Below are positions 16,140-23,551 of a DNA stretch of 26,602 bases, one piece after another (the stretch's first letter is position 1; the number at the start of each line of letters is the position of its first letter). The position numbers were made by a program, and so were the translations under genes. The notes beneath the pieces are model-generated. The model did no database searches and was not told the origin of the DNA. It worked only from the letters and a program-made list of their open reading frames with translations. Source of the stretch: QHWT01 sp046726015 (GTDB lineage Bacteria; Acidobacteriota; Vicinamibacteria; Vicinamibacterales; 2-12-FULL-66-21). The stretch is from assembly GCA_046726015.1 (NCBI GenBank), contig JBKOZS010000001.1:1-26602 (forward strand), in the 5' to 3' direction.

Positions 16140-17421
16140 ACCTCGGACGGGGCGGTACTACGTCGCGTTCACCTCCTTCGTGGCGCTGTTCGCGATCGTC
16201 GGCCTCGCGCTGTACGGGCTGCCGCTCTACTACGACTTCATGGTCACCGAGTTCGGCTGGTCGCGCGCGCAGGTGACGTCGGGGAACGCGCTCAGCAAGC
16301 TCGTGGTCGGTCCGGTGTTCGGGTTCCTTGCCGGATGGATCGTCGATCACTTCGGGCCGCGGCGGCTGATGATGGTGGGGATCCTGATGGCCGGCGGCGC
16401 GCTGATCGGCCTCGCGCACGTGACCGCCCTCTGGATGTTCTACTTCTTCTATCTGTTCAACGCGCTTGGCTACGTCTGCGGCGGTCCGCTGCCAAACCAG
16501 GTGCTGTTATCGCGATGGTTCGATCGGTCGCGCGGCAAGGCCATGGGCTTCGCCTATCTTGGCATTGGCATCGGCGGCACGCTCGTCGCGAAGTTATCGC
16601 CGCGCCTGGTCGAGGCGTTTGGATGGCGCGGCGCCCTGCAGACTCTCGGGATCCTGATCATTCTGCTCGCGCTCCCGCTTGCGTACTTTGTCCGTGACGC
16701 GCCGCCCGATCAACAGGGCGCCCGCAAAGGACCGGAGCCGGTCGCTCCGCTCGGCGGTGTTTTCAGAAGCGGCGCGTTCTACTTGCTCGCCCTTGGCAGC
16801 ATGTGCTCGATTGGCGCCGTCGGCGCCACGAACCAGAACCTCAAGCTGTACCTGAGCCTCGACCAGCACTACACACAGGACGCGGCCGCGTCAGTCATCT
16901 CCACTGTTCTTGCCTTCAGCATTGGCGGCCGGCTGCTCATGGGATGGCTCGCGGATCGCTGGCCGCGCAAGCTCGTGATGCTGCTGATCTACTCGATGAT
17001 TGCCGCCTCGATCCCGCTGCTCTTCTTCGCCGAATCGACGACGGCAATGTACGTGTTTGCTGCAATCTTCGGCCTGGGTCTCGGTGGCGAGTACATGATC
17101 ATCCCGCTGATGGCCGCTGAACTCTTTGGCGTGCGTGTACTTGGCAGACTCATGGGCGTGATCCTGACGGCGGACGGCGTAGCCGAGGCCACCACGCCGA
17201 TGTTTGTCGCCTACCTGCGCGATTCGACCGGCACCTACCGGACCGGCTTCATCGTCCTGATTGCGATAGCCATCGCGGGCGCGATCGCGATTGCGCTTCT
17301 TCCGCGCGCGAAGACGGACGTCGACTCAGGCCTCGAGGCTCAAGGCTCAGGGCCAGCCCTAAGCCCTGAGCCGGTTCAGTCAGGGGACATAAGCAAACCT
17401 TCCATCCGAGGACAGGGGTAA
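16132..17421 (+). CDS. MFS transporter, oxalate:formate antiporter/monocarboxylate-porter-like
   Basis: A 429-residue, 12-helix inner-membrane carrier. It overlaps the end of the alpha-galactosidase gene by eight bases. MFS features include EFGWSRAQVTSGNAL, FGFLAGWIVDHFGPRRLMMV (motif A-like loop between helices 2 and 3), SRWFDRSRGKAMGFAYLGIG and MGWLADRWPRKLVMLL in the second half. The helix 1-2 region with a conserved aromatic GW is typical of the OFA/MCT-like group, which often carries organic acids; the context suggests a sugar acid or sugar. The last about 30 residues (SGLEAQGSGPALSPEPVQSG onward) are hydrophilic and encoded by CTGAGCC-type repeat DNA, so the original C-terminus may have been near residue 400. 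Confidence 0.88.
   Translation: MPEPRTGRYYVAFTSFVALFAIVGLALYGLPLYYDFMVTEFGWSRAQVTSGNALSKLVVGPVFGFLAGWIVDHFGPRRLMMVGILMAGGALIGLAHVTALWMFYFFYLFNALGYVCGGPLPNQVLLSRWFDRSRGKAMGFAYLGIGIGGTLVAKLSPRLVEAFGWRGALQTLGILIILLALPLAYFVRDAPPDQQGARKGPEPVAPLGGVFRSGAFYLLALGSMCSIGAVGATNQNLKLYLSLDQHYTQDAAASVISTVLAFSIGGRLLMGWLADRWPRKLVMLLIYSMIAASIPLLFFAESTTAMYVFAAIFGLGLGGEYMIIPLMAAELFGVRVLGRLMGVILTADGVAEATTPMFVAYLRDSTGTYRTGFIVLIAIAIAGAIAIALLPRAKTDVDSGLEAQGSGPALSPEPVQSGDISKPSIRGQG
17330..17388. repeat. GGCTCA/CTGAGCC word array, left copy
   Basis: Several GGCTCA and CCCTGAGCC-like words lie within the 3' end of the MFS gene and add a nonconserved C-terminal tail to it. A matching array lies at 17552-17612, so the two flank a noncoding core. 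Confidence 0.55.
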
Positions 17422-17551
17422 CGTCGGTCCAAAGACATGGGTAACATTAGTTTCGAGCGGCTGCCGCATCAGCAACCGACGCTGATTAGGTCAGGGGGAC
17501 GGTCGCGCTGCGGCAGCGCCACCAGCGTTATCGAATTGCTATCCGCCGTGG
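17389..17551. other. Noncoding core between two CTGAGCC arrays, possible mobile-element remnant
   Basis: This stretch has GGGTAAC twice (in ACAGGGGTAACG and ACATGGGTAACA, 23 bases apart) and a hairpin GCGCTGC-G-GCAGCGC within AGGGGGACGGTCGCGCTGCG. Such motifs recall ends of insertion sequences or REP-type hairpins, but no transposase fragment can be read. The first 33 bases still encode the MFS tail. Confidence 0.35.
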
Positions 17552-17612
17552 GTCGTGAGTCCGAAGCCCTGAGCCGTCCTGAGTCCTGAGCCATGAGCCC
17601 TGAGCCTTGCTG
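17552..17612. repeat. CTGAGCC word array, right copy
   Basis: Repeated CCTGAGCC, CTGAGTC and ATGAGCC words run into the start of the following gene. They supply its ATG and first codons, with a stop codon two codons upstream. Confidence 0.6.
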
Positions 17613-18504
17613 CCGGCGGGAGTTCCTGCTGGCCCTCGGCGCCGTTAGCGCAAGCGCATTCGCGCAGAAACGGCCCCAGCGTGGCCGGCCGGCGCCCCCG
17701 AAGCCATCGCCAATCCGCGTGGGATATGCGGCCATCACCTGGGGTGGACACGACGAACAGGCGATTGACGAAATCGCGGAGGTCGGTTTCAAGGGCATCC
17801 AGCTGCGCGCGAGCGCGTTCGATACGTTCGGGAAGCGTCCTGCGGACCTCCGCGCACGGCTCGAAAAGCGCGGACTGACATTTGTCGTCCTCTCGAGCGG
17901 CAACGTGAGCGTCGACGGCGATGAGCGGAAGCAGATCGATCTGCACACGGAACACGCACAATTCGTCCGTGATGCGGGCGGCCAGTTCATACAGGTGATC
18001 GACGAGCGGCCGAAGCGTCGAATCGTGCCCGACGACTTCAAGCGCCTCGGCGGCCTGTTGTCCAACCTGGGCCGCCGCACGGCAGACGTCGGCGTTCCGC
18101 TTGTGTATCACAATCACATGAACAGCCTCGGGGAGAATCCGGAAGAGATCGATAACGTCCTTGCGTCGACGGATCCACAGCGCGCCGCGCTGCTCCTCGA
18201 TATCGCGCACTATCACCAGGGGGGCGGCGATCCGGTCGCGGCGATCAACCGCTATTACGAGCGTATCCGGCTCGTCCACCTCAAGGACGTCGTGAAAATC
18301 CAGGAACCTCCCGGCTACCGCTGGGTGGAGCTCGGACGCGGCGTCGTGCACGTGAAGGAATGCGTCGACGCGCTCGTGAAGAACAACTTTTCGAGTTGGG
18401 CGATCGTGGAACTGGATCGGGTGGTCGATCCGGCGGGCTCACCGAAGACGAGCGCCGAGGCCAACCGCGACTACGTCGTGAAACAGCTCGGGCTGCAGCT
18501 CTAA
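17593..18504 (+). CDS. Tat-exported sugar isomerase/epimerase-like TIM barrel protein
   Basis: A 303-residue protein of the xylose-isomerase-like TIM barrel superfamily (PF01261, with IolE/IolI, hydroxypyruvate isomerase). The N-terminus carries a twin-arginine signal (CRREFLLALGAVSASAFAQ), so it is probably periplasmic. The barrel starts at IRVGYAAITWGGHDEQAIDE. Metal-binding positions are visible in VYHNHMNSLGE, LLLDIAHYHQGG and IRLVHLKDVVK, and AIVELDR near the end. The only upstream start is the ATG inside the CTGAGCC array, because an in-frame TGA lies two codons earlier; no Shine-Dalgarno motif is seen. The substrate is unknown. It is the last plus-strand gene before the convergent sugar-acid operon, so its transcription may come from the galT unit. 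Confidence 0.85.
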   Translation: MSPEPCCRREFLLALGAVSASAFAQKRPQRGRPAPPKPSPIRVGYAAITWGGHDEQAIDEIAEVGFKGIQLRASAFDTFGKRPADLRARLEKRGLTFVVLSSGNVSVDGDERKQIDLHTEHAQFVRDAGGQFIQVIDERPKRRIVPDDFKRLGGLLSNLGRRTADVGVPLVYHNHMNSLGENPEEIDNVLASTDPQRAALLLDIAHYHQGGGDPVAAINRYYERIRLVHLKDVVKIQEPPGYRWVELGRGVVHVKECVDALVKNNFSSWAIVELDRVVDPAGSPKTSAEANRDYVVKQLGLQL

Positions 18505-18567
18505 CTCTAAATTCGATGCGCCTGTGAACTCACGCACACGGAGACGGCGGGGAACAGGTGCCGCTGC

Positions 18568-19845
18568 CTACGTTTCCGGCGCGACCAGGTACAGATCCCT
18601 GCCCGCGTGATCCACAACGAGCGTGTCGGGATCCCGACGGGCGGCTTCGATATCCACGTCCTCGCAACGCTGGAACGCCAGTTTCACCCGGCGGCAGACG
18701 TCCTCGCTGACCGCTGACGCGAGCGTGATGCGATAGCGCGGCTCGATGCGTCCTTCCGCGCTGACGCGACCGGCGTAGCTGACGTGGGCGAGGTGGGCCG
18801 CGACGCACAGGTTGGCCTGCAGTTCGTCCGACGCCTCGACCATCTCGCGGACCTGCTCGAGCGGCGCGTAACCGTACTTCTCTATCAACCGCCCGTGCGT
18901 CGTAGAAATGCCGGTCAGGTGGGGCGCGTAGATCACGAGCTCGCCGCCGTCTTCGATGACGCCTCCGAGCTTGTAGCTCGCCTTTCCGCCAACCCACAAC
19001 TCGTCGTAGTGCTCGTCGAGGAGCGCGACGACGCGGCGGTAGCGGCGGCCGGTGTAACGGATGTGCACGCGGCTGCTGACTGCCGCGGCGCTGCGCACCG
19101 TTTCACGCAGATCGCCCGCGAACAACGCGTGGGTGGCGAGGCCTCCATTGCCGCGCGTCGAGACGGACGTAAACGCGATGACAGGCGCCGGGACACGATC
19201 GGCGGCCGCTTCGATCACATGCCGCGTCGGCGTCTCGATCCGTCCGATGACGCGTTCGATGGTCGCGAGCGCACCCAGCCAGTGCGTCAGGTGCGTTAAC
19301 TCGGGCCCCGCGACGCCCGGGAAGAAATACTTCGCGCCGCCGGCAAACCCGGCCACCTCGTGCGGGACCGTGGCGCCAATGACGAACACCACGTCGTAGA
19401 GTCCGGGCGCGAGGCGCGCGTTCAACTGGATCGGCACCTCGCGATCCATGATGCCGCCGGTCAGCGAGGACACGTCGGCGCCGCTCAGCGTTCCAAGCGT
19501 GATCAGCTCGGAGGGACGATCCCAGTGATGATCGAAGAGTTCGCCAACGAGCGGCATCTCCGCGGTTCCCGCGCCGACCTTCGCGCGCTTCTCCGCGTCG
19601 CTCATGGCGGCGTGCGTCCCCTGTGCGACGAGCGCGTCGAACCGGGTCGCGCCAAGCACGGCGAGTTCCTGCGAAATCATCGGGAACAACACGCCGGTGT
19701 TGTCGTCGCGCGTGCGATCGGGAATCACCGCCAGGACCCTGGCGCGCGGCGGCAGGGAACGAATGGCGTCGCGAACGATCTGCCGGAGATCCGCCGGCGT
19801 CAGCACCGTTGACGGCGACCCCACGCCGGCGACCGTCGGTATCAC
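18568..19845 (-). CDS. larA: LarA-family nickel-dependent hydroxyacid racemase/epimerase
   Basis: A 425-residue protein of the lactate racemase (LarA) family, which uses a nickel-pincer nucleotide to invert the C2 carbon of 2-hydroxyacids. Start GTG 19845 overlaps the ExuT-like stop as GTGA with GGAGAG upstream. Family motifs are IPDRTRDDNTG at the N-terminus, QGTHAAMSDAEK (first histidine) and VPHEVAGFAGGAKYFFPG, where His162 and Lys172 have the same ten-residue spacing as the LarA catalytic histidine and cofactor-linked lysine. HLTHWLG and GGKASYKLGG follow. Being last in a uronate operon, it more likely acts on an aldonate, as reported for gluconate 2-epimerase homologues, than on lactate; this is inference. 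No LarB, LarC or LarE cofactor-synthesis gene is in the window. Confidence 0.85.
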   Translation of the reverse strand: MIPTVAGVGSPSTVLTPADLRQIVRDAIRSLPPRARVLAVIPDRTRDDNTGVLFPMISQELAVLGATRFDALVAQGTHAAMSDAEKRAKVGAGTAEMPLVGELFDHHWDRPSELITLGTLSGADVSSLTGGIMDREVPIQLNARLAPGLYDVVFVIGATVPHEVAGFAGGAKYFFPGVAGPELTHLTHWLGALATIERVIGRIETPTRHVIEAAADRVPAPVIAFTSVSTRGNGGLATHALFAGDLRETVRSAAAVSSRVHIRYTGRRYRRVVALLDEHYDELWVGGKASYKLGGVIEDGGELVIYAPHLTGISTTHGRLIEKYGYAPLEQVREMVEASDELQANLCVAAHLAHVSYAGRVSAEGRIEPRYRITLASAVSEDVCRRVKLAFQRCEDVDIEAARRDPDTLVVDHAGRDLYLVAPET

Positions 19846-21149
19846 GCCCGGCTCTCCAGTTGTGCGGGCTCGAGCCGCGGCGCGAGCAGGTGGATCACGG
19901 TCAGCGCGATCAGGTACATGAGGCCCGCAACGACGAACATCGGCGTGTAGAAGCTCGGATCGCGGTTGAGCACGCGGCCGGCGAACTCCGCAATCAGGAT
20001 GCCGCCCACGCCTCCGGCAAAGCCGCCGAACCCGACGACGGTCCCCACGGCGCGCCGGGGGAACATGTCGGACGCGATCGTGAAGATATTGGCGGACCAC
20101 GCCTGGTGGCAGGCCGTCGCAAGCCCGATCAATCCAACCGCGATCCACGCACTGCGCGTCTGGCTCGCGAAGATCACGGACGGGATGATGGCCGCGACAA
20201 GCCCCATGGCCGTCTTGCGCGCGGCGTTCACGGACCACCCTCGCTTGATCAGCGCAGACGAGAGGTAGCCGCCGACGATCGATCCGATGTCCGAGATGAT
20301 GTACACCGTCGTCAGATACGGGATCAGCGCCGTGCCGCGGATGCCGTGCTCCTGCGCCAGGAATTTCGGCAGCCAGAACAGGTAGAACCACCAGACCGGA
20401 TCGGTCATGAGCTTCCCGAGCGAGAACGCCCACAGCTGGCGGGTGCCGAGCACGCGGCTCAGCGGGGTCTTCTGCGTGATCGGAGGCTCGAGCCCTTCGA
20501 GGATGTAGGTGCGTTCAGCGGCGGACAGGCGGGGATGTTGGTCGGCGCTGTGATAGAGCGCCCACCACGTCACGAGCCAGGCGAACCCGATCGCACCGGT
20601 CGCGATGAACGCGGCCTGCCATCCCCACTTCGCGGCCAGAAGCGGCACCGCAATCGGCGCCACGATGGCACCGATATTCGTGCCGGAGTTGAAGATGCCG
20701 GTCGCCAGCGCGCGCTCGCTCTTCGGAAACCATTCGGCGACGGTCTTGATCGATGCGGGAAAATTCGCGGCCTCGCCGACACCGAGGAAAAAGCGCGCCA
20801 GGCCGAATCCGAACGCGGATCGCGCGAACGCCGTGCCCATCGCCGCCAGCGACCACCAGACCACCGCGATCGACAGCCCGAGCTTCGTCCCGATCTTGTC
20901 GAGAATCCGCCCCCACACCAGCATCATGACGGCGTAGGAGACCTGGAACGCGATCACGATGCGGCCGTAGTCGAGCTCCGACCATCCGATCTCCCGCTGG
21001 AGTTCCGGCGCAAGGATCCCGAGTACCTGGCGATCGATGTAGTTGATGGTAGTCGCGAAGAACAGCAGGCCGCAGATCACCCAGCGGAAGTGACCGACGC
21101 GGCTCGGCGCCCTGTCGGCGGCGCGTGTCGTGGAAGCGGGCATCGCCAT
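19842..21149 (-). CDS. exuT: ExuT-like hexuronate MFS transporter
   Basis: A 435-residue, 12-helix inner-membrane carrier of the anion:cation symporter group that includes hexuronate and galactonate transporters. Signature segments are RWVICGLLFFATTINYIDRQ (helix 1, with the family NYIDR), MLVWGRILDKIGTKLGLSI (motif A), FFLGVGEAANFPASIKTVAE, WFPKSERALATGIFNSGTN and DPVWWFYLFWLPKFL. GAGGAG lies ten bases before ATG 21149, inside the 14-bp gap after the altronate dehydratase gene; ATG 21143 is a close alternative. Predicted substrates are galacturonate, glucuronate or a related sugar acid, matching the dehydratase upstream and the LarA-type enzyme downstream. Confidence 0.9.
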   Translation of the reverse strand: MAMPASTTRAADRAPSRVGHFRWVICGLLFFATTINYIDRQVLGILAPELQREIGWSELDYGRIVIAFQVSYAVMMLVWGRILDKIGTKLGLSIAVVWWSLAAMGTAFARSAFGFGLARFFLGVGEAANFPASIKTVAEWFPKSERALATGIFNSGTNIGAIVAPIAVPLLAAKWGWQAAFIATGAIGFAWLVTWWALYHSADQHPRLSAAERTYILEGLEPPITQKTPLSRVLGTRQLWAFSLGKLMTDPVWWFYLFWLPKFLAQEHGIRGTALIPYLTTVYIISDIGSIVGGYLSSALIKRGWSVNAARKTAMGLVAAIIPSVIFASQTRSAWIAVGLIGLATACHQAWSANIFTIASDMFPRRAVGTVVGFGGFAGGVGGILIAEFAGRVLNRDPSFYTPMFVVAGLMYLIALTVIHLLAPRLEPAQLESRA

Positions 21150-21163
21150 GTGGTGGCGTCTCC

Positions 21164-22336
21164 TCAGATCGTGGGATTGCGCCGGTGAATCGCAAACTCG
21201 TTGTGGCCGAGCCGCTCGGCCGCCGTCAGCTTACCCGAACACACCTCGATGACTTCCGCGAACAGCCGATCGCCCGCTGAATCGAGCGTTTCGCGATCGT
21301 CGAGAATGCCGCTGACGTCGACGTCGAGGTTGTCGGCCATCGACACCGCGGTGCGGGCGTTGCCGGTGATTTTTATCACGGGCGCGATCGGATTGCCGGT
21401 CGGCGTGCCAAGGCCGGTCGTGAACACGACCACCTGCGCACCGCCGCCGACCATGCCGGTGACGGACTCGACATCGAGCCCGGGCGTATCCATGACCGTC
21501 AGGCCTTTTTGCGTAATCCGTCCGGAATAGGGCACGACATCGCTGAGCGGCGTGCGCTCCCCGCCCTTGTGGGTCGCACCGAGCGATTTTTCCTCGATCG
21601 TCGTGAGGCCGCCGCGGATATTGCCGGGTGACGGCTGCGTGCCGCGGATGTCGAGCCCGAGCGCCCGCGCCTCCCCTTCGACGCGCGAAATGATCTGGAT
21701 CAACTGCGCGCCGGTCTCGGGCCGCGTCGCGCGCGCGGCGAGCAGGTGTTCCGCCCCCATGATCTCAGCGATCTCGCCGAGCACCGCGGTCCCTCCAAGA
21801 TCGACGAGCCGGTCGGCGACGCGGCCGAGCGCGGGGTTTGCGGCAAGGCCGGACGTGTAATCGGATCCGCCGCACTTGACGGACAGGATGAGCGACGAGA
21901 GATCAACTGATTCGCGCTTGTCCCGCTCGAGCGCGGACACGAGCTGCGTCGCGATTTCGGTCGCGCGCGCCGTTGCGCGGACCGTGCCTCCCTCACTCTG
22001 AATGGCAACAATGTCCGCTGGCTTCCCGGCGCGGCGTGCGGATTCCGCCAGGTACTGCGCGACGACCTGCTCGCATCCGAGCGCGATCACGAGCACGGCG
22101 CCGACGTTTGGATGGCCGCAATACGCCGCGAGCGTATCGTGGGTCACTTTCAAATCGGGGCCGAGCTGGCCGCACCCCGCGAGGTGCGGGAGAGCCGCAC
22201 CGAGCGGTGGCACCGCGGCGGCAACGCGCTCGGCAACCACCGATGCGCAGATCACGGTAGGCACGACGAGCAGGTGATTTCGCACGCCTACGCGCCCGTC
22301 CGGGCGCCGGTAACCGAGAAACTGGTCGTCGCTCAC
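21164..22336 (-). CDS. uxaA: Altronate dehydratase-type large subunit (UxaA C-terminal family)
   Basis: A 390-residue enzyme subunit of the altronate/galactarate dehydratase superfamily, expected to dehydrate D-altronate or a similar aldonate to 2-keto-3-deoxygluconate. Start GTG 22336 has GGAGGAAGG upstream and overlaps the small-subunit stop as GTGA. Family features are FLGYRRPDGRVGVRNHLLVV at the N-terminus, HLAGCGQ, ALGCEQV, SVKCGGSDYTSGLAANPALG and GLTVMDTPGLD; cysteines in these motifs are probable metal ligands. In Escherichia coli UxaA the SAF and catalytic parts are one chain; here they are two adjacent genes, which is common in other lineages. Substrate could be altronate, galactarate-type or another sugar acid; downstream KdgK and Eda favour a KDG-forming reaction. 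Confidence 0.9.
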   Translation of the reverse strand: MSDDQFLGYRRPDGRVGVRNHLLVVPTVICASVVAERVAAAVPPLGAALPHLAGCGQLGPDLKVTHDTLAAYCGHPNVGAVLVIALGCEQVVAQYLAESARRAGKPADIVAIQSEGGTVRATARATEIATQLVSALERDKRESVDLSSLILSVKCGGSDYTSGLAANPALGRVADRLVDLGGTAVLGEIAEIMGAEHLLAARATRPETGAQLIQIISRVEGEARALGLDIRGTQPSPGNIRGGLTTIEEKSLGATHKGGERTPLSDVVPYSGRITQKGLTVMDTPGLDVESVTGMVGGGAQVVVFTTGLGTPTGNPIAPVIKITGNARTAVSMADNLDVDVSGILDDRETLDSAGDRLFAEVIEVCSGKLTAAERLGHNEFAIHRRNPTI

Positions 22337-22662
22337 AAGCCTTCCTCCGGCGGTTCCGCGAGGCGGGGCCCGGCCACGCGGGGGTCTTCGCCGCGATCGC
22401 CGCGTCCGCGATCGCTTGCGACGTTGTGCGTGTGCACGTGCGCGCCCGCGGCGATGTCCGAGGTTGCCGTTCCAATGGCGCTGCCGTACTTGAGAATGGC
22501 GTCTCCCGCGGGAATCGCCCGCAGCGCAACCTTGTGCCCGCGCGGGATCGGTTCGGTCACGGTCACGCTCGCGGCGTCGAACTGCAGCCGCTGCCCGACC
22601 GCCAGCGCGTCGAGCGCCGTGGCGACGTTGTCGCGCGCACTGATGACGATCGCCGGTTTCAC
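22333..22662 (-). CDS. uxaA: Altronate dehydratase-type small subunit (SAF domain)
   Basis: A 109-residue SAF-domain protein that partners the large dehydratase subunit. Start GTG 22662 overlaps the SDR stop as GTGA. The core VTVTEPIPRGHKVALRAIPA and ILKYGSAIGTATSDIAAGAH, followed by VHTHNV, is the standard N-terminal UxaA signature. Residues about 84-109 are a charged tail (DRGRGDRGEDPRVAGP) encoded by GCGATCG-rich DNA and are probably not conserved. The two subunit genes overlap by four bases, suggesting stoichiometric translation. Confidence 0.9.
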   Translation of the reverse strand: MKPAIVISARDNVATALDALAVGQRLQFDAASVTVTEPIPRGHKVALRAIPAGDAILKYGSAIGTATSDIAAGAHVHTHNVASDRGRGDRGEDPRVAGPRLAEPPEEGL

Positions 22663-23432
22663 TGGTTCACTCCGCTGGCGAGAAAGCCGCCATCGACAAC
22701 GATCAACTGTCCCGTCACGAACGTGGACGCGTCAGATGCAAGATACACCGCGGCGCCGACAAGCTCGTCCAGCTTGCCAAAGCGCTTCATTGGCGTGCGC
22801 AGCAACAGCTCCTGGCCGCGCGGCCCGTCGAGCAGCTGCGCGTTCAAATCAGTGCGGAACACGCCGGGCGCAATCGCATTGACATTCACGCCGTGCGGCG
22901 CCCATTCGACGGCAAGCGCCCGCGTCAATCCCGCGACCGCCGACTTCGACGCCGTGTAGGCGCTGACCTCGTGCATGCCAATGAACGACGTGAGCGAAGC
23001 AACGCCAATCAACCGCCCGCTGCCCCGCGCGATCATCGCGGGTGCAAAGGCCTTGAAGGCGCGCAGCGTGCCCATCAGATTGACGTCGACGATGTTCTGC
23101 CACTCGGACGTGTCCATCTCGAGCGTGGGCGCGCGGCGCGTGATACCGGCGGCCGTCAGCACGATGTCCACATGGCCGAACTGCGTGACGATCTGGTCGC
23201 GGAGCCGCGCAAGGGCTGATTCGTCTGCCACATCGGTGGCAATTCGCAGCGTCCGCCGGTCGCGGCGTTCAATTTCGGAAGCGACCTCGTCGACGAGCGC
23301 TTCACGTCGCGCGGTGGCGACGACATCGGCTCCCGCGTCGGCCAGGCCGAGTGCCAGCACCCGCCCGATCCCGCTCGTGCCGCCAACCACGACCGCCGTC
23401 TTGCCCTGCAGATCAAATAAGTGTGCCGCCAT
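22659..23432 (-). CDS. Short-chain dehydrogenase/reductase, KduD/gluconate-5-dehydrogenase-like
   Basis: A 257-residue classical SDR. The Rossmann nucleotide-binding motif is GGTSGIG (about 18-24); the catalytic residues are Ser in VASLTSF and Tyr159-x3-Lys163 (YTASK). APGVFRTDLNA and TGQLIVVDGGFLASG complete the fold. Start ATG 23432 has no clear ribosome-binding motif and no in-frame alternative immediately upstream. It begins the five-gene sugar-acid operon, so it probably interconverts a keto-uronate and an aldonate (a substitute for UxaB, tagaturonate to altronate) or acts as KduD (5-keto to 2-keto-3-deoxygluconate). Sequence similarity alone does not separate these; the following altronate dehydratase favours the first, the divergent KduI/IolB-like isomerase the second. 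Confidence 0.85.
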   Translation of the reverse strand: MAAHLFDLQGKTAVVVGGTSGIGRVLALGLADAGADVVATARREALVDEVASEIERRDRRTLRIATDVADESALARLRDQIVTQFGHVDIVLTAAGITRRAPTLEMDTSEWQNIVDVNLMGTLRAFKAFAPAMIARGSGRLIGVASLTSFIGMHEVSAYTASKSAVAGLTRALAVEWAPHGVNVNAIAPGVFRTDLNAQLLDGPRGQELLLRTPMKRFGKLDELVGAAVYLASDASTFVTGQLIVVDGGFLASGVNQ

Positions 23433-23551
23433 CGTGATTATTGAACACCGGCCTTTCCTCGTACATGATATCGATTTTCGTCAAGGCGTCGCCCGCGGAT
23501 GGGCCGCCATTCGACGCCGAGGCTCCGCAACCGGCAATGCCAGGTGGACCG
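23433..23551. promoter_or_regulatory. Divergent intergenic region between SDR operon and isomerase gene
   Basis: This 119-bp gap must hold promoters for both directions. I see a minus-strand TTGACG (from 23486) with only a weak -10 candidate and an A/T-rich patch TGATATCGATTTTCG. No copy of the 14-bp operator motif from 6708-6743 is present. An ATG at 23465 is in frame with the isomerase and could extend it. Confidence 0.35.

Noticed and set aside
17389..17551. Complete insertion sequence
   Set aside because: No transposase reading frame fits in 163 bp and no clear terminal inverted repeats or target duplication could be seen.
19846..20433. N-terminal extension of the LarA-type protein to 621 residues
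   Set aside because: The extension lies out of frame inside the ExuT-like gene; GTG 19845 with GGAGAG upstream gives the normal family length.
19623..21188. Plus-strand open frame of 521 codons
   Set aside because: It is antisense to the ExuT-like gene with no recognisable fold and highly charged composition.
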